Below, piece after piece: positions 1-6,516 of a DNA stretch of 13,913 nt. The notes under the pieces were generated by a model. That model saw nothing but the letters and a program-made list of their open reading frames with translations. It searched no databases and was not told the origin of the DNA. The stretch spans positions 1 to 13,913 of the forward strand of contig DATAYA010000115.1 in the NCBI GenBank assembly GCA_036272815.1, in the 5' to 3' direction. The first letter of the stretch is position 1, and every line of letters begins with the position of its first letter. Position numbers and translations under genes: made by a program. Origin of the DNA: DATAYA01 sp036272815. GTDB taxonomy: Bacteria; Pseudomonadota; Alphaproteobacteria; Acetobacterales; Acetobacteraceae.

Positions 1-375
1 CTATTCCTGGGTTGGGAATCACGGAATACCGAACGATTCAATTTTCGCCTTCTACATTCAGAGTCTAGGTCCGTAATTGTCGGCCTCTGTGGCTTTCTTG
101 CGTGGACTGCCAATGACTTCAGGAGTGATACTCAAAAGAGCGCACTGGCCCGGCACGATTTCTCGTAGCCGTGTGGTGCCACGGCGCGCAACGCGGGCGG
201 TCCGCACCTCCCCGTCGCCACTGCCGCCTATGCGCTGTGCTGCGACCCGATGCACCGGTCGAACGAACGCGTATCGCCAGAGCTATTCGGCCCTGACATC
301 CTCCTGCCCGATCGAATGCTTGGAGATTAAAGCCAGCCGTCGCAGAACGGTCGCAGCAGGCTGACGGGTGCAGAC
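1..375. other. Stretch without a supportable gene
   Basis: Nothing in these 375 bases resembles a known protein on either strand. The first 60 or so bases are visibly less GC-rich than the rest of the window. They contain a weak hairpin (GAATC at 16-20 with GATTC at 35-39 and an inner CGG/CCG) followed by four T's at 42-45. This could be the terminator of a gene to the left, but it is too poor to call. Short open frames run both ways (77-364 plus, 58-255 minus). They have arginine-rich, non-domain-like translations and no convincing ribosome binding sites. The stretch may hold the promoter of the membrane protein gene that starts at 376. Confidence 0.6.
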
Positions 376-987
376 ATGGCCACGAAGGCCGACAAAGGCG
401 GCGTTGCGATCTTCCTGTCCTCGGATCGACTAGCGAGCCTCAGCGACACGATGTTCGGCGTCGCGATGACCTTGGTCGTAACGACGCTGCTGCCGTCTAT
501 CCAGGCGCAGAAAGGATCGGTGCTCGGCATGTTGCCCGCCATCAACGGGGAACTCGTCACCGTCGTGCTCAGCTTCGCCATCTCCGCCAGATATTGGGTG
601 TCCCAGCAGCAGCGGCTGGCGGCGACAAGCTCGGTCGCGCCGTTTCAAACCTGGCTTCATCTCGTATTCCTGTTCCTCATCGTGCTGGTGCCAATCTCAA
701 CCAGCCTCAACGGGCTGACAGGTTCGGACGCAAAGCTGGGCTCGGTCATGATCTATGGCGCGCATCTGTTCTTGATCGCACTGGTCCATCTGTTGCTGTG
801 GATCGACGTTCATCGGACCGTCGGTGCTCATCTGCAAATCGTGCGGTCGTCTCTGGCGGTCGCCTTGTTCGTGGTGGCGTTGGCGGTGGGCGCGATGCGG
901 CCTGATCTCGCGCTGTATCTCTGGGTTGCGGTCCTGGCGACACCGCCGCTGGCCCCCTATCTCACGCGGCGCATCTATGGGATATGA
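376..987 (+). CDS. TMEM175/DUF1211-family membrane protein
   Basis: A 203-residue integral membrane protein. Residues 18-38 fit the TM1 signature of the TMEM175 (DUF1211) family: an arginine (R18), then x-x-x-[FL]SD, then a G/A-rich hydrophobic helix (SLSDTMFGVAMTLVV). Further hydrophobic stretches follow at about 50-70, 88-110, 123-143, 157-175 and 179-196. This agrees with the six-helix single-repeat architecture of bacterial members, which are about 200 residues long. Characterised members of the family are potassium-permeable channels; that role here is inferred from family only. The usual FSD triad reads LSD (22-24), a change in the residue type that lines the channel in the family. The ATG at 376 has no strong Shine-Dalgarno sequence. 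The gene converges with pdeM, from which it is separated by 142 bases holding only a weak CGCGG/CCGCG hairpin (1058-1073). It stands alone as a transcription unit. Confidence 0.8.
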   Translation: MATKADKGGVAIFLSSDRLASLSDTMFGVAMTLVVTTLLPSIQAQKGSVLGMLPAINGELVTVVLSFAISARYWVSQQQRLAATSSVAPFQTWLHLVFLFLIVLVPISTSLNGLTGSDAKLGSVMIYGAHLFLIALVHLLLWIDVHRTVGAHLQIVRSSLAVALFVVALAVGAMRPDLALYLWVAVLATPPLAPYLTRRIYGI

Positions 988-1129
988 GATCGGGTGAAGT
1001 CGTCCGACGTTGCATGAACCCGGTGCGCTCGCGGCAGGTTCCGACAGGAGACGGCATCGCGGAGATCACCGCGCCCATGTCGAGAAGAATGTCGGTGCTG
1101 ACGGCGCCGAGATGCGTCGGTACGCAACG

Positions 1130-1813
1130 TCAGGACAGCGCCGCCCGCGCCTGGCCCAGCGTGAACCCGAACAGCCGGTCCCGCCCGAGCAGGAAGGCGC
1201 GGCCGCCGCGGGGGAACAGGGCGGCAATCGCGGGCGCGGTCACGTCGAGGCCGCCGGCGTAGGCACCGAACGCGGGCAGCAGCACGCGGCGCGCGTCGGC
1301 GACGAAGCAGGCGCGGCTGACCCCGCCGGCGCGCGTCGCGACCGCCGCCTTCGGGTGGAAATGGCCGCTGATTTCTCCGATCGCGCCGGGCTCGGCGATG
1401 TGGCGGAACACCAGGCCGTGCAAGCGCCACTCCGCCGCTGTCATGCCAGCCACACCCTCGGGCGGGCTGGGGTCGTGGTTGCCGAGCAGCCATACGAAGG
1501 GATGCGCCAACGTCAGCGCCGCGAGCCGCGCGGCGTCGGCGGCCGCCAGGCGCGCGGCACCGCTGTCGTCGTGAAAACTGTCGCCCAGCGCCAGCACGAT
1601 GCGCGGACGATATCGGCGCAGCAGCAGTGCCAGCCGCTCCAGCGTCGCCCGAGTGTCCCAGGGCGGCACGAGTTGCCCGCGCGCGGCGCAGGCCGAGCCT
1701 TTCTCCAGGTGGAGATCGGCGACCGCGAGCAGTCCTTGCGCCGGCCATAGCAGCGCGCCCGCCGGATCGAGGAGCAGGCGCTCGCCCGCGAGGTGGATCG
1801 GCGCCGCCGTCAC
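1130..1813 (-). CDS. pdeM: Ligase-associated DNA damage response endonuclease PdeM
   Basis: A 227-residue metallophosphoesterase, the usual size for the MPE member of the ligase-associated repair module. All metal-binding motifs are visible, numbering from the GTG: D33-x-H35 (VADLHLEKG), G77-D78 (LALGDSF), G111-N-H-D114 (LLGNHD) and G150-H-F-H153-P (ISGHFHPK). The family consists of Mn-dependent DNA nucleases that work with the helicase, exonuclease and ligase of the same module. The start is GTG at 1813. It overlaps the TGA of the helicase gene by 4 nt (GTGA on the minus strand, 1810-1813), so translation is probably coupled. The frame stays open far upstream, to about 2437, but that part lies antiphase inside the helicase gene and has no family similarity. 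The product should be cytoplasmic. The gene is the last of its operon and converges with the membrane protein gene to its left. Confidence 0.93.
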   Translation of the reverse strand: MTAAPIHLAGERLLLDPAGALLWPAQGLLAVADLHLEKGSACAARGQLVPPWDTRATLERLALLLRRYRPRIVLALGDSFHDDSGAARLAAADAARLAALTLAHPFVWLLGNHDPSPPEGVAGMTAAEWRLHGLVFRHIAEPGAIGEISGHFHPKAAVATRAGGVSRACFVADARRVLLPAFGAYAGGLDVTAPAIAALFPRGGRAFLLGRDRLFGFTLGQARAALS

Positions 1814-4242
1814 GCGCGGCGGCGCTTCGGCGCGGGTGCGGCGGCGGCTTCCGCGACCAGCGCCTCGGTCTCGGCGAGCAGCGCCTCCTCGCTGATCTCG
1901 GTGCGGACGCTCTCGCGGCCGATGTCGAGCATCACCGGGATCGCGAGCGGCGAGACGTGGTCGAGCCGGCGGTGCCGGATGCGGCCGCGCACGCGCGCCA
2001 GCATGGCGGCGAGGCGGCCGAGATCGGTGAGCCCGCCGGCGGCGTCGGCGCGGGTGGCACGCAGCAGGACATGGTCCGGCTGGCGGCGGCGGAGCACGTC
2101 GTAGATCAGGTCGGAGTTGACGGTGAGCTGGCGGCGCGTGCGTTCCTCGCCCGGGCGGCGGCGCTCGATCAGGCCGGCGATCACCGCGACATTCCGAAAA
2201 GTCCGGCGCAGCATCGAGCTTTCCGCCATCCAGGCTTCGAGGTCGTCGCCCAGCATGTCCTCGGCGAACAGCGCGGAAATGTCGCGCGGCTCCTCGGCGG
2301 ACCAGACGGCGATCACGTAGTCGGTCGCGACGAAGCCGAGCGGCGACGCGCCGGCACGCTCCATCCGGCGGGTGAGCAGCATCCCCAGCGTCTGGTGCGC
2401 GTTGCGGCCCTCGAACGTGTAGGCGACGAGATACCACCGGCCTTCACGCGGAAACGTCTCGACGAGGAGGTCGTCGCTTCCGGGCAGCTCCGAGCGGTCC
2501 TGCTGCAGTTCGAGCCATTCGGCGACGGGTGCGGGGAAGCGCCGCCACGTCCGCGGATCGTGCAGCAGGGCGCGGACGCGGGCGGCGAGGTTGGTGGTGA
2601 GCGGCAGGCGGCCGCCGGCATAGGCGGGGATTTTCGGATCGCCCGTGCCGCCGTCGGCGACCTCCGCGCCCATCTCGCGCACGCGGAGGAAACGCAGCAG
2701 GCGGCCGGCGAACATAAAGGTGTCGCCGGGGATGAGGCCGTTGACGAAGTATTCTTCCACTTCGCCGAGCGTCTGGCGGCCGAGCCGCACCTTCAGCAGC
2801 GGCATCTCGACGATGGTGCCGACATTCATCCGCGCCTGCCGTGCGATGCGTTCGGAGCGGATGTGGATGCGGCCTTCGGAGTCACGAAAAAGTTTGCGCC
2901 AGCGGTCGTAGGAGGCGAGGGCGTAACCGCCATCCTCGACAAAGCGCAAGACGTCGTCGAAATCCTTTCGCGACAGGCCGGCATAGGGCTGCGTGCGGCG
3001 CACTTCGGCGAACAGCGCATCGGGATCGAACGTGCCGCCGGCCGCGGTGAGAAGAAAATGCTGCGCCAGCACGTCGAGGCCGCCGGCACGCGGCGGGTCG
3101 CCGTCGAGTTCGCGCGCGGCGACGCCCCGCACTGCCGCCTCGCATTCCAGCACCTCGAAGCGGTTGGCAGGGACGAGCACGGCGCGCGAGGGTTCGTCCA
3201 TCCGGTGATTGGCGCGGCCGACCCGCTGCAACAGACGAGAGACGCCCTTCGGCGCGCCGACCTGGATCACCTGATCGACGCCGCCCCAGTCGATGCCGAG
3301 ATCGAGCGAGGACGTGGCCACCACGGCGCGGAGCCGGCCCTCAGCCATTGCCGCCTCGACGCGGCGACGTTGCGCCACGTCGAGGCTGCCGTGATGCAGT
3401 GCGATCGGCAGCGTCTCCGCGTTCAGCTTCCACAGCGCCTGGAACAGCATCTCGCCCTGCGCGCGCGTGTTGACGAAGACGATGGTGAGGTTTGCCGCGC
3501 GGATGCGGTCCAGCACTTCGGGGGCCGAGACCAGCCCCATCCGGCCGCCCCAGGGCAGACCGCCATCCGGCAGCATCACCGAGAGCGCGGGTGGGGCGCC
3601 GTCGGCGACCTCGATCCGGCGCACGCCGTCCGGCCGGCCGTCCGGGGCAACGTAGGCGGCGATTGCGTCCGGATGCGCGACGGTCGCCGAGAGGCCGATG
3701 CGGCTTGCGGCGGGGGCGATGGTCGCGAGGCGGGCGAGGCCGAGGGCGAGCTGGTCGCCGCGCTTGATGCCGGCGAGCGCGTGCACCTCGTCGATGACGA
3801 CGGCGCGGAGGGAGGCGAAGAGAGCGGGCGCGTCGGGCAGGGAGAGCATCACGGCGAGGCTCTCGGGCGTGGTGAGCAGCATCTGCGGCGGACGCTCGCG
3901 CTGGCGGCGGCGGCGGTCGGCGGGCGTGTCGCCGGTGCGGGTCTCGATGGTGACGCGCAGGCCCATCTCGGCCACCGGGGCGAGCAGGTTGCGGGCGACG
4001 TCGGTGGCGAGCGCCTTCAGCGGGCTGACGTAGAGCGTGTGCAGGCCGGGGGTCGGGGTTTGCGCCAGCGCGATCAGGCTGGGGAGAAAGCCGGCGAGCG
4101 TCTTGCCGCCGCCGGTGGGGGCGATCAGGAGCGCGCTCTCGCCGGACGCGGCGGCGGCGAGGATGGCGAGCTGGTGCGGACGCGGGGTCCAGCCGCGGGC
4201 GGCGAACCAGGCGGCGAAGGGTTCCGGGATTGTTCCGGGCAT
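1810..4242 (-). CDS. Ligase-associated DNA damage response DEXH-box helicase (Lhr-core type)
   Basis: An 810-residue superfamily 2 helicase, close to the normal length for the Lhr-core helicase of the module. Motifs in order, numbering from the ATG at 4242: Q-like region with PRPHQLAIL (20-28), Walker A APTGGGKT (41-48, K47), Ia YVSPLKAL (71-78), Ib TTPESL (124-129), DEVH box (151-154), III SAT (185-187), IV IVFVNTRAQGEMLF (254-267), V ATSSLDLGIDWGGVD (309-323) and VI LLQRVGRANHR (337-347). The remaining 450 or so residues would form the winged-helix and Lhr-specific domains. Family members are 3'-5' ssDNA translocases and helicases. A TTG 27 codons upstream (4323) is in frame, but the extra residues are unlike the family and the ATG is preferred. 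No strong Shine-Dalgarno is visible. A GTTC-N7-GTTC motif lies within codons 3 to 7. The gene is the first of a two-gene operon with pdeM and is divergent from the monooxygenase-exonuclease-ligase operon. Confidence 0.95.
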   Translation of the reverse strand: MPGTIPEPFAAWFAARGWTPRPHQLAILAAAASGESALLIAPTGGGKTLAGFLPSLIALAQTPTPGLHTLYVSPLKALATDVARNLLAPVAEMGLRVTIETRTGDTPADRRRRQRERPPQMLLTTPESLAVMLSLPDAPALFASLRAVVIDEVHALAGIKRGDQLALGLARLATIAPAASRIGLSATVAHPDAIAAYVAPDGRPDGVRRIEVADGAPPALSVMLPDGGLPWGGRMGLVSAPEVLDRIRAANLTIVFVNTRAQGEMLFQALWKLNAETLPIALHHGSLDVAQRRRVEAAMAEGRLRAVVATSSLDLGIDWGGVDQVIQVGAPKGVSRLLQRVGRANHRMDEPSRAVLVPANRFEVLECEAAVRGVAARELDGDPPRAGGLDVLAQHFLLTAAGGTFDPDALFAEVRRTQPYAGLSRKDFDDVLRFVEDGGYALASYDRWRKLFRDSEGRIHIRSERIARQARMNVGTIVEMPLLKVRLGRQTLGEVEEYFVNGLIPGDTFMFAGRLLRFLRVREMGAEVADGGTGDPKIPAYAGGRLPLTTNLAARVRALLHDPRTWRRFPAPVAEWLELQQDRSELPGSDDLLVETFPREGRWYLVAYTFEGRNAHQTLGMLLTRRMERAGASPLGFVATDYVIAVWSAEEPRDISALFAEDMLGDDLEAWMAESSMLRRTFRNVAVIAGLIERRRPGEERTRRQLTVNSDLIYDVLRRRQPDHVLLRATRADAAGGLTDLGRLAAMLARVRGRIRHRRLDHVSPLAIPVMLDIGRESVRTEISEEALLAETEALVAEAAAAPAPKRRRA
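4221..4235. promoter_or_regulatory. Candidate alphaproteobacterial LexA (SOS) box
   Basis: The bases read GTTC-CGGGATT-GTTC on the plus strand. This is a perfect match to the direct repeat GTTC-N7-GTTC known as the LexA operator in alphaproteobacteria. The motif begins 4 nt downstream of the helicase ATG (4240-4242), so it is inside the coding sequence (codons 3 to 7). Operators are normally closer to the -35/-10. A weaker 7-of-8 version, GTTC-CACATCA-GATC, lies at 4340-4354 beside an AT-rich patch (ATCTTAATCTTA, about 4353-4364) that could hold the helicase promoter. I estimate a few percent probability of a perfect match by chance in the roughly 0.9 kb divergent region, counting both strands. 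Confidence 0.35.
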
Positions 4243-4381
4243 CGGACGCAGATGGCCCGGCGCGGCGGCGCCGTCAATCGTCCCCGTGGGACGCGAGGTC
4301 GAGGCCGTCGAAGAGCGGGGCAAGAGGCCGGGCCATCTGGTTCCACATCAGATCTTAATCTTACGCCGCCACGGTGCCGCG

Positions 4382-4997
4382 GCGTGCCTGCTGCCTTGGG
4401 CGGTTCGCAACAAGGTCGAGCTTGGGACATTCATTCTCACGCGCTCCAATTTCGGGCTGGAACTGGCGACCGGAAACGCTCCTGGCGCGACGGGCGTCTC
4501 CGGCAGCGGGTCCGGCCGGTCGCTGCACCCGCATGACTCGATCGCTGCCGCCGCGCACGTGCAGTCGGTCGGCGAGGTGGCCTCCATGCAGCGGATGACC
4601 GAGCAGGCAGAGGCGTGGATCATCGCGGATCCCGCTCGCTTTCTTCGGCTGGCGGCCGCGCGCGTGAGGCTCGCGTTCTTCCCGTCGAAGGCCATTGTGG
4701 GCTGGGTTCCCGGAATGGGAATGGAATGGCCCTGGGTACTCTGCATGGTCTTCGGGGCGTTGAGGGTCGCCGCCCTGATCGGGGCGGTCTTGTTCCGGAT
4801 CAGACCGGTTTCGATCGCTTTGTACACATTCCTGCCCTTGGCCCCCTATTTCATCAACCCACGTCCACATGCGATATGAGTACACGGTCCTTTTTACCTC
4901 GATCGTGGCGATCGCCTTCGTCAGTGAAGCGGCGCTGTCGGCCGCGGGGAGATCATGGCGGCGCGCGGTCCGGGACTTGCGGCCGCCGGTAGTCTAG
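4382..4997 (+). pseudogene. C-terminal remnant of a GT39/ArnT-like membrane glycosyltransferase, frameshifted
   Basis: No start codon or N-terminal catalytic region is present, but the frame through 4382-4867 reads like the C-terminal third of polyprenyl-phosphate-dependent membrane glycosyltransferases. The features seen are LPWAVRN, then RSNFGLELATGN, then a HPHDS-type segment, then EAWIIADPARFLRLAAAR, then two hydrophobic helices (WPWVLCMVFGALRVAAL; ALYTFLPLAPYF). The frame stops at TGA 4877-4879. The expected continuation, HMRYEYTVLFTSIVAIAF, with the RYxYP-like motif that usually follows, is in the +1 frame and runs to TAG at 4995-4997. A single frameshift near 4850-4868 therefore breaks the gene, and the 5' part is missing altogether. 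It is most likely a decayed leftover from a rearrangement that now serves as spacer between the two repair operons. The long open frames on the opposite strand here are not protein-like. The family call is by eye. Confidence 0.65.
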
Positions 4998-5143
4998 CCG
5001 AGCGCGCGTGGCCGCCTCGGGAGAGCCGCTCATTCCCCGCTTTGCCGAAGGTGCGGACCCACGGCAGGATGACGCGCGCCACGCCCGGCACGAATGGCCG
5101 CCGATGGCGCTCTGGTGTGAGGCGCCGGGCGGCCGGGCCCTCC

Positions 5144-5150
5144 GAGGAGA
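5144..5150 (+). promoter_or_regulatory. Ribosome binding site fixing the monooxygenase start
   Basis: GAGGAGA sits 8 nt upstream of the ATG at 5159. It decides this start over in-frame upstream starts near 4955, whose translated extension (about 68 residues) is arginine/glycine-rich and not domain-like. Confidence 0.7.
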
Positions 5151-5158
5151 ATTTGCCC

Positions 5159-5473
5159 ATGTTCATTGCCATGAACCGCTTCCGCGTCACCCCCGGCCGG
5201 GAGCCCGAGTTCGAGCGCGTCTGGACCGGCCGCGACAGCCATCTGCGCGGCGTGCCCGGCTTCGTCGAGTTCCACCTCGCGCGCGGGCCGGAGCGGGAGG
5301 ACCATACGCTCTATGCCTCGCATACGATCTGGCGGAGCCGGAGCGCCTTCGAGGCGTGGACGCGCTCGGAGGCGTTCCGCGCCGCGCACGCGCAGGCCGG
5401 CGGCAACGCGCCGCTTTATCTCGGCCATCCCGAGTTCGAGGGGTTCGAGGTGGTGCAGACCATATCCGGCTGA
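5159..5473 (+). CDS. ABM-fold monooxygenase with IsdG-type haem-degradation triad
   Basis: A 104-residue protein of the antibiotic biosynthesis monooxygenase (dimeric ferredoxin-like) fold. It begins MFIAMNRFRV and contains GVPGFVEFHLARG (31-43) and HTIWRSRSAFEAWTRSEAF (55-73). It has Asn6, Trp67 and His77, the same residues and spacing as the catalytic Asn-Trp-His triad of staphylococcal IsdG/IsdI haem-degrading monooxygenases. Most ABM proteins that are not haem oxygenases lack this set. Haem cleavage is therefore a reasonable inference but is not proven. A good ribosome binding site precedes the ATG. The TGA (5471-5473) overlaps the exonuclease ATG by one base, so it is the first gene of a coupled monooxygenase-exonuclease-ligase unit. 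No haem uptake genes are nearby. A perfect 6-bp inverted repeat (5161-5176) covers the first codons and could fold in the mRNA. Confidence 0.85.
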   Translation: MFIAMNRFRVTPGREPEFERVWTGRDSHLRGVPGFVEFHLARGPEREDHTLYASHTIWRSRSAFEAWTRSEAFRAAHAQAGGNAPLYLGHPEFEGFEVVQTISG

Positions 5474-6516
5474 TGGCCCCGCATCCCTCTTCCTGGCTCC
5501 GCGTGCTGCCCGAGGGGCTGTTCTGCGAGCCGGGCGGCTTCTTCATCGACCCGCTGCGCGCGGTCGAGCGCGCCGTCGTCACCCACGCCCATTCCGACCA
5601 CGCCCGACCCGGCCACGCGCATGTCCTCGCCAGCGCGGAGACGCTGGCCTTGATGCGGGTGCGGATGGGCGAGGACCGGGCGGGCGCCGTGCAGCAGCCG
5701 CTCGGCTGGGGCGAGACGCTTGCGGTCGACGGAACAAGCATCCGCCTGGTGCCGGCGGGGCATGTGCTCGGCAGTGCGCAGGTGGTGATCGAGCACGCCG
5801 GCAGCCGCGCCGTGGTCAGCGGCGACTACAAGCGCGCCCCGGACCCGACCTGCCGCGGCTTCGAGCCGGTCCCTTGCGACGTGTTCGTGACGGAAGCAAC
5901 CTTCGGCCTGCCGGTGTTCCGCCATCCGCCGGCATCTGGCGAGATAGGACGGCTGCTCGCCTCGGTGACGCTGTTCCCCGAGCGCAGCCATGTGATCGGC
6001 GCCTATGCGCTCGGCAAGGCGCAGCGGCTGATCGCATTGCTGCGGCTGGCCGGCTGGGACGCGCCGATCTGGCTGCACGGGGCGCTGGCGCCGCTCTGCG
6101 CGGCGTACGAGGCGCTTGGCGTCCCGCTCGGCGACCTCCGCCCGGCGACGGCGGCGGCGAAGGCCGACCTGGTGGGGGCGATCGTGCTGGCGCCGCCCGG
6201 TGCCATCGCCGACCGCTGGGCGCGGCGTCTGGCGGAGCCGGTGGTCTGCATGGCCTCGGGCTGGATGCGGGTGCGCCAGCGCGCGCGGGCCGGCGGGATC
6301 GAGCTGCCGCTGATCGTCTCGGACCATGCCGACTGGGACGAGCTGCTGGCGACGCTGGACGACGTGGGTGCGCCGGAGATCTGGGTGACGCACGGGCGCG
6401 AGGAGGCGCTGATCCATGCCGCGACCGCCCGCGGCATCGCCGGTCGCGCGCTGCGCCTCGTCGGGTATGAGGACGAGGCCGCGGGGGACGAAGCCGGGGA
6501 AGCAGACGCGGCGTGA
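5473..6516 (+). CDS. Ligase-associated DNA damage response exonuclease (MBL/beta-CASP fold)
   Basis: A 347-residue metallo-beta-lactamase/beta-CASP nuclease, the normal length for the Exo member of the module. Visible motifs: H38-A-H40-S-D42-H43 (motif 2), H97 in PAGHVLGSAQ (motif 3), D118 in SGDYK (motif 4), E141 in TEATFG (beta-CASP motif A), H285 in SDHADWDE and H307 in WVTHGREE. These build the two-zinc site used by SNM1/CPSF-73-like nucleases. The protein is expected to process DNA ends in the cytoplasm before ligation. The ATG at 5473 shares one base with the stop of the monooxygenase (TGATG). Its own TGA overlaps the GTG of the ligase by 4 nt. Upstream in-frame codons back to 5008 run antiphase through the monooxygenase gene and are not part of the protein. 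The acidic, alanine-rich last 15 or so residues are poorly conserved. Confidence 0.95.
   Translation: MAPHPSSWLRVLPEGLFCEPGGFFIDPLRAVERAVVTHAHSDHARPGHAHVLASAETLALMRVRMGEDRAGAVQQPLGWGETLAVDGTSIRLVPAGHVLGSAQVVIEHAGSRAVVSGDYKRAPDPTCRGFEPVPCDVFVTEATFGLPVFRHPPASGEIGRLLASVTLFPERSHVIGAYALGKAQRLIALLRLAGWDAPIWLHGALAPLCAAYEALGVPLGDLRPATAAAKADLVGAIVLAPPGAIADRWARRLAEPVVCMASGWMRVRQRARAGGIELPLIVSDHADWDELLATLDDVGAPEIWVTHGREEALIHAATARGIAGRALRLVGYEDEAAGDEAGEADAA

Noticed and set aside
10..45. Hairpin followed by four T's, possibly an intrinsic terminator of a gene to the left
   Set aside because: The stem is short, bulged and interrupted, the T-run is only four bases, and no upstream gene is visible to give it context.
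77..364. A 95-codon plus-strand frame and a 65-codon minus-strand frame (58-255) in the first 375 bases
   Set aside because: No ribosome binding site, no recognisable motif and arginine-rich composition; not enough to call a gene.
1814..2437. N-terminal extension of PdeM by about 200 residues
   Set aside because: It lies antiphase inside the helicase gene, is Arg/Pro/Ala-rich, and the metallophosphoesterase homology begins right after the GTG at 1813.
4243..4323. Upstream TTG start for the helicase, adding 27 residues
   Set aside because: The extension is low-complexity and unlike the family, while the ATG at 4242 starts right at the conserved N-terminal region.
1627..4536. A 969-codon open frame on the plus strand opposite the helicase
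   Set aside because: It is antisense to a helicase with every motif intact. Its translation is His/Arg/Ala/Gly-rich with no domain, as expected for the antisense frame of GC-rich coding DNA.
4348..4885. Minus-strand open frames of 159 and 174 codons in the divergent gap
   Set aside because: The plus strand across the same bases carries glycosyltransferase-like segments. The minus frames look like their complement and have no family features.
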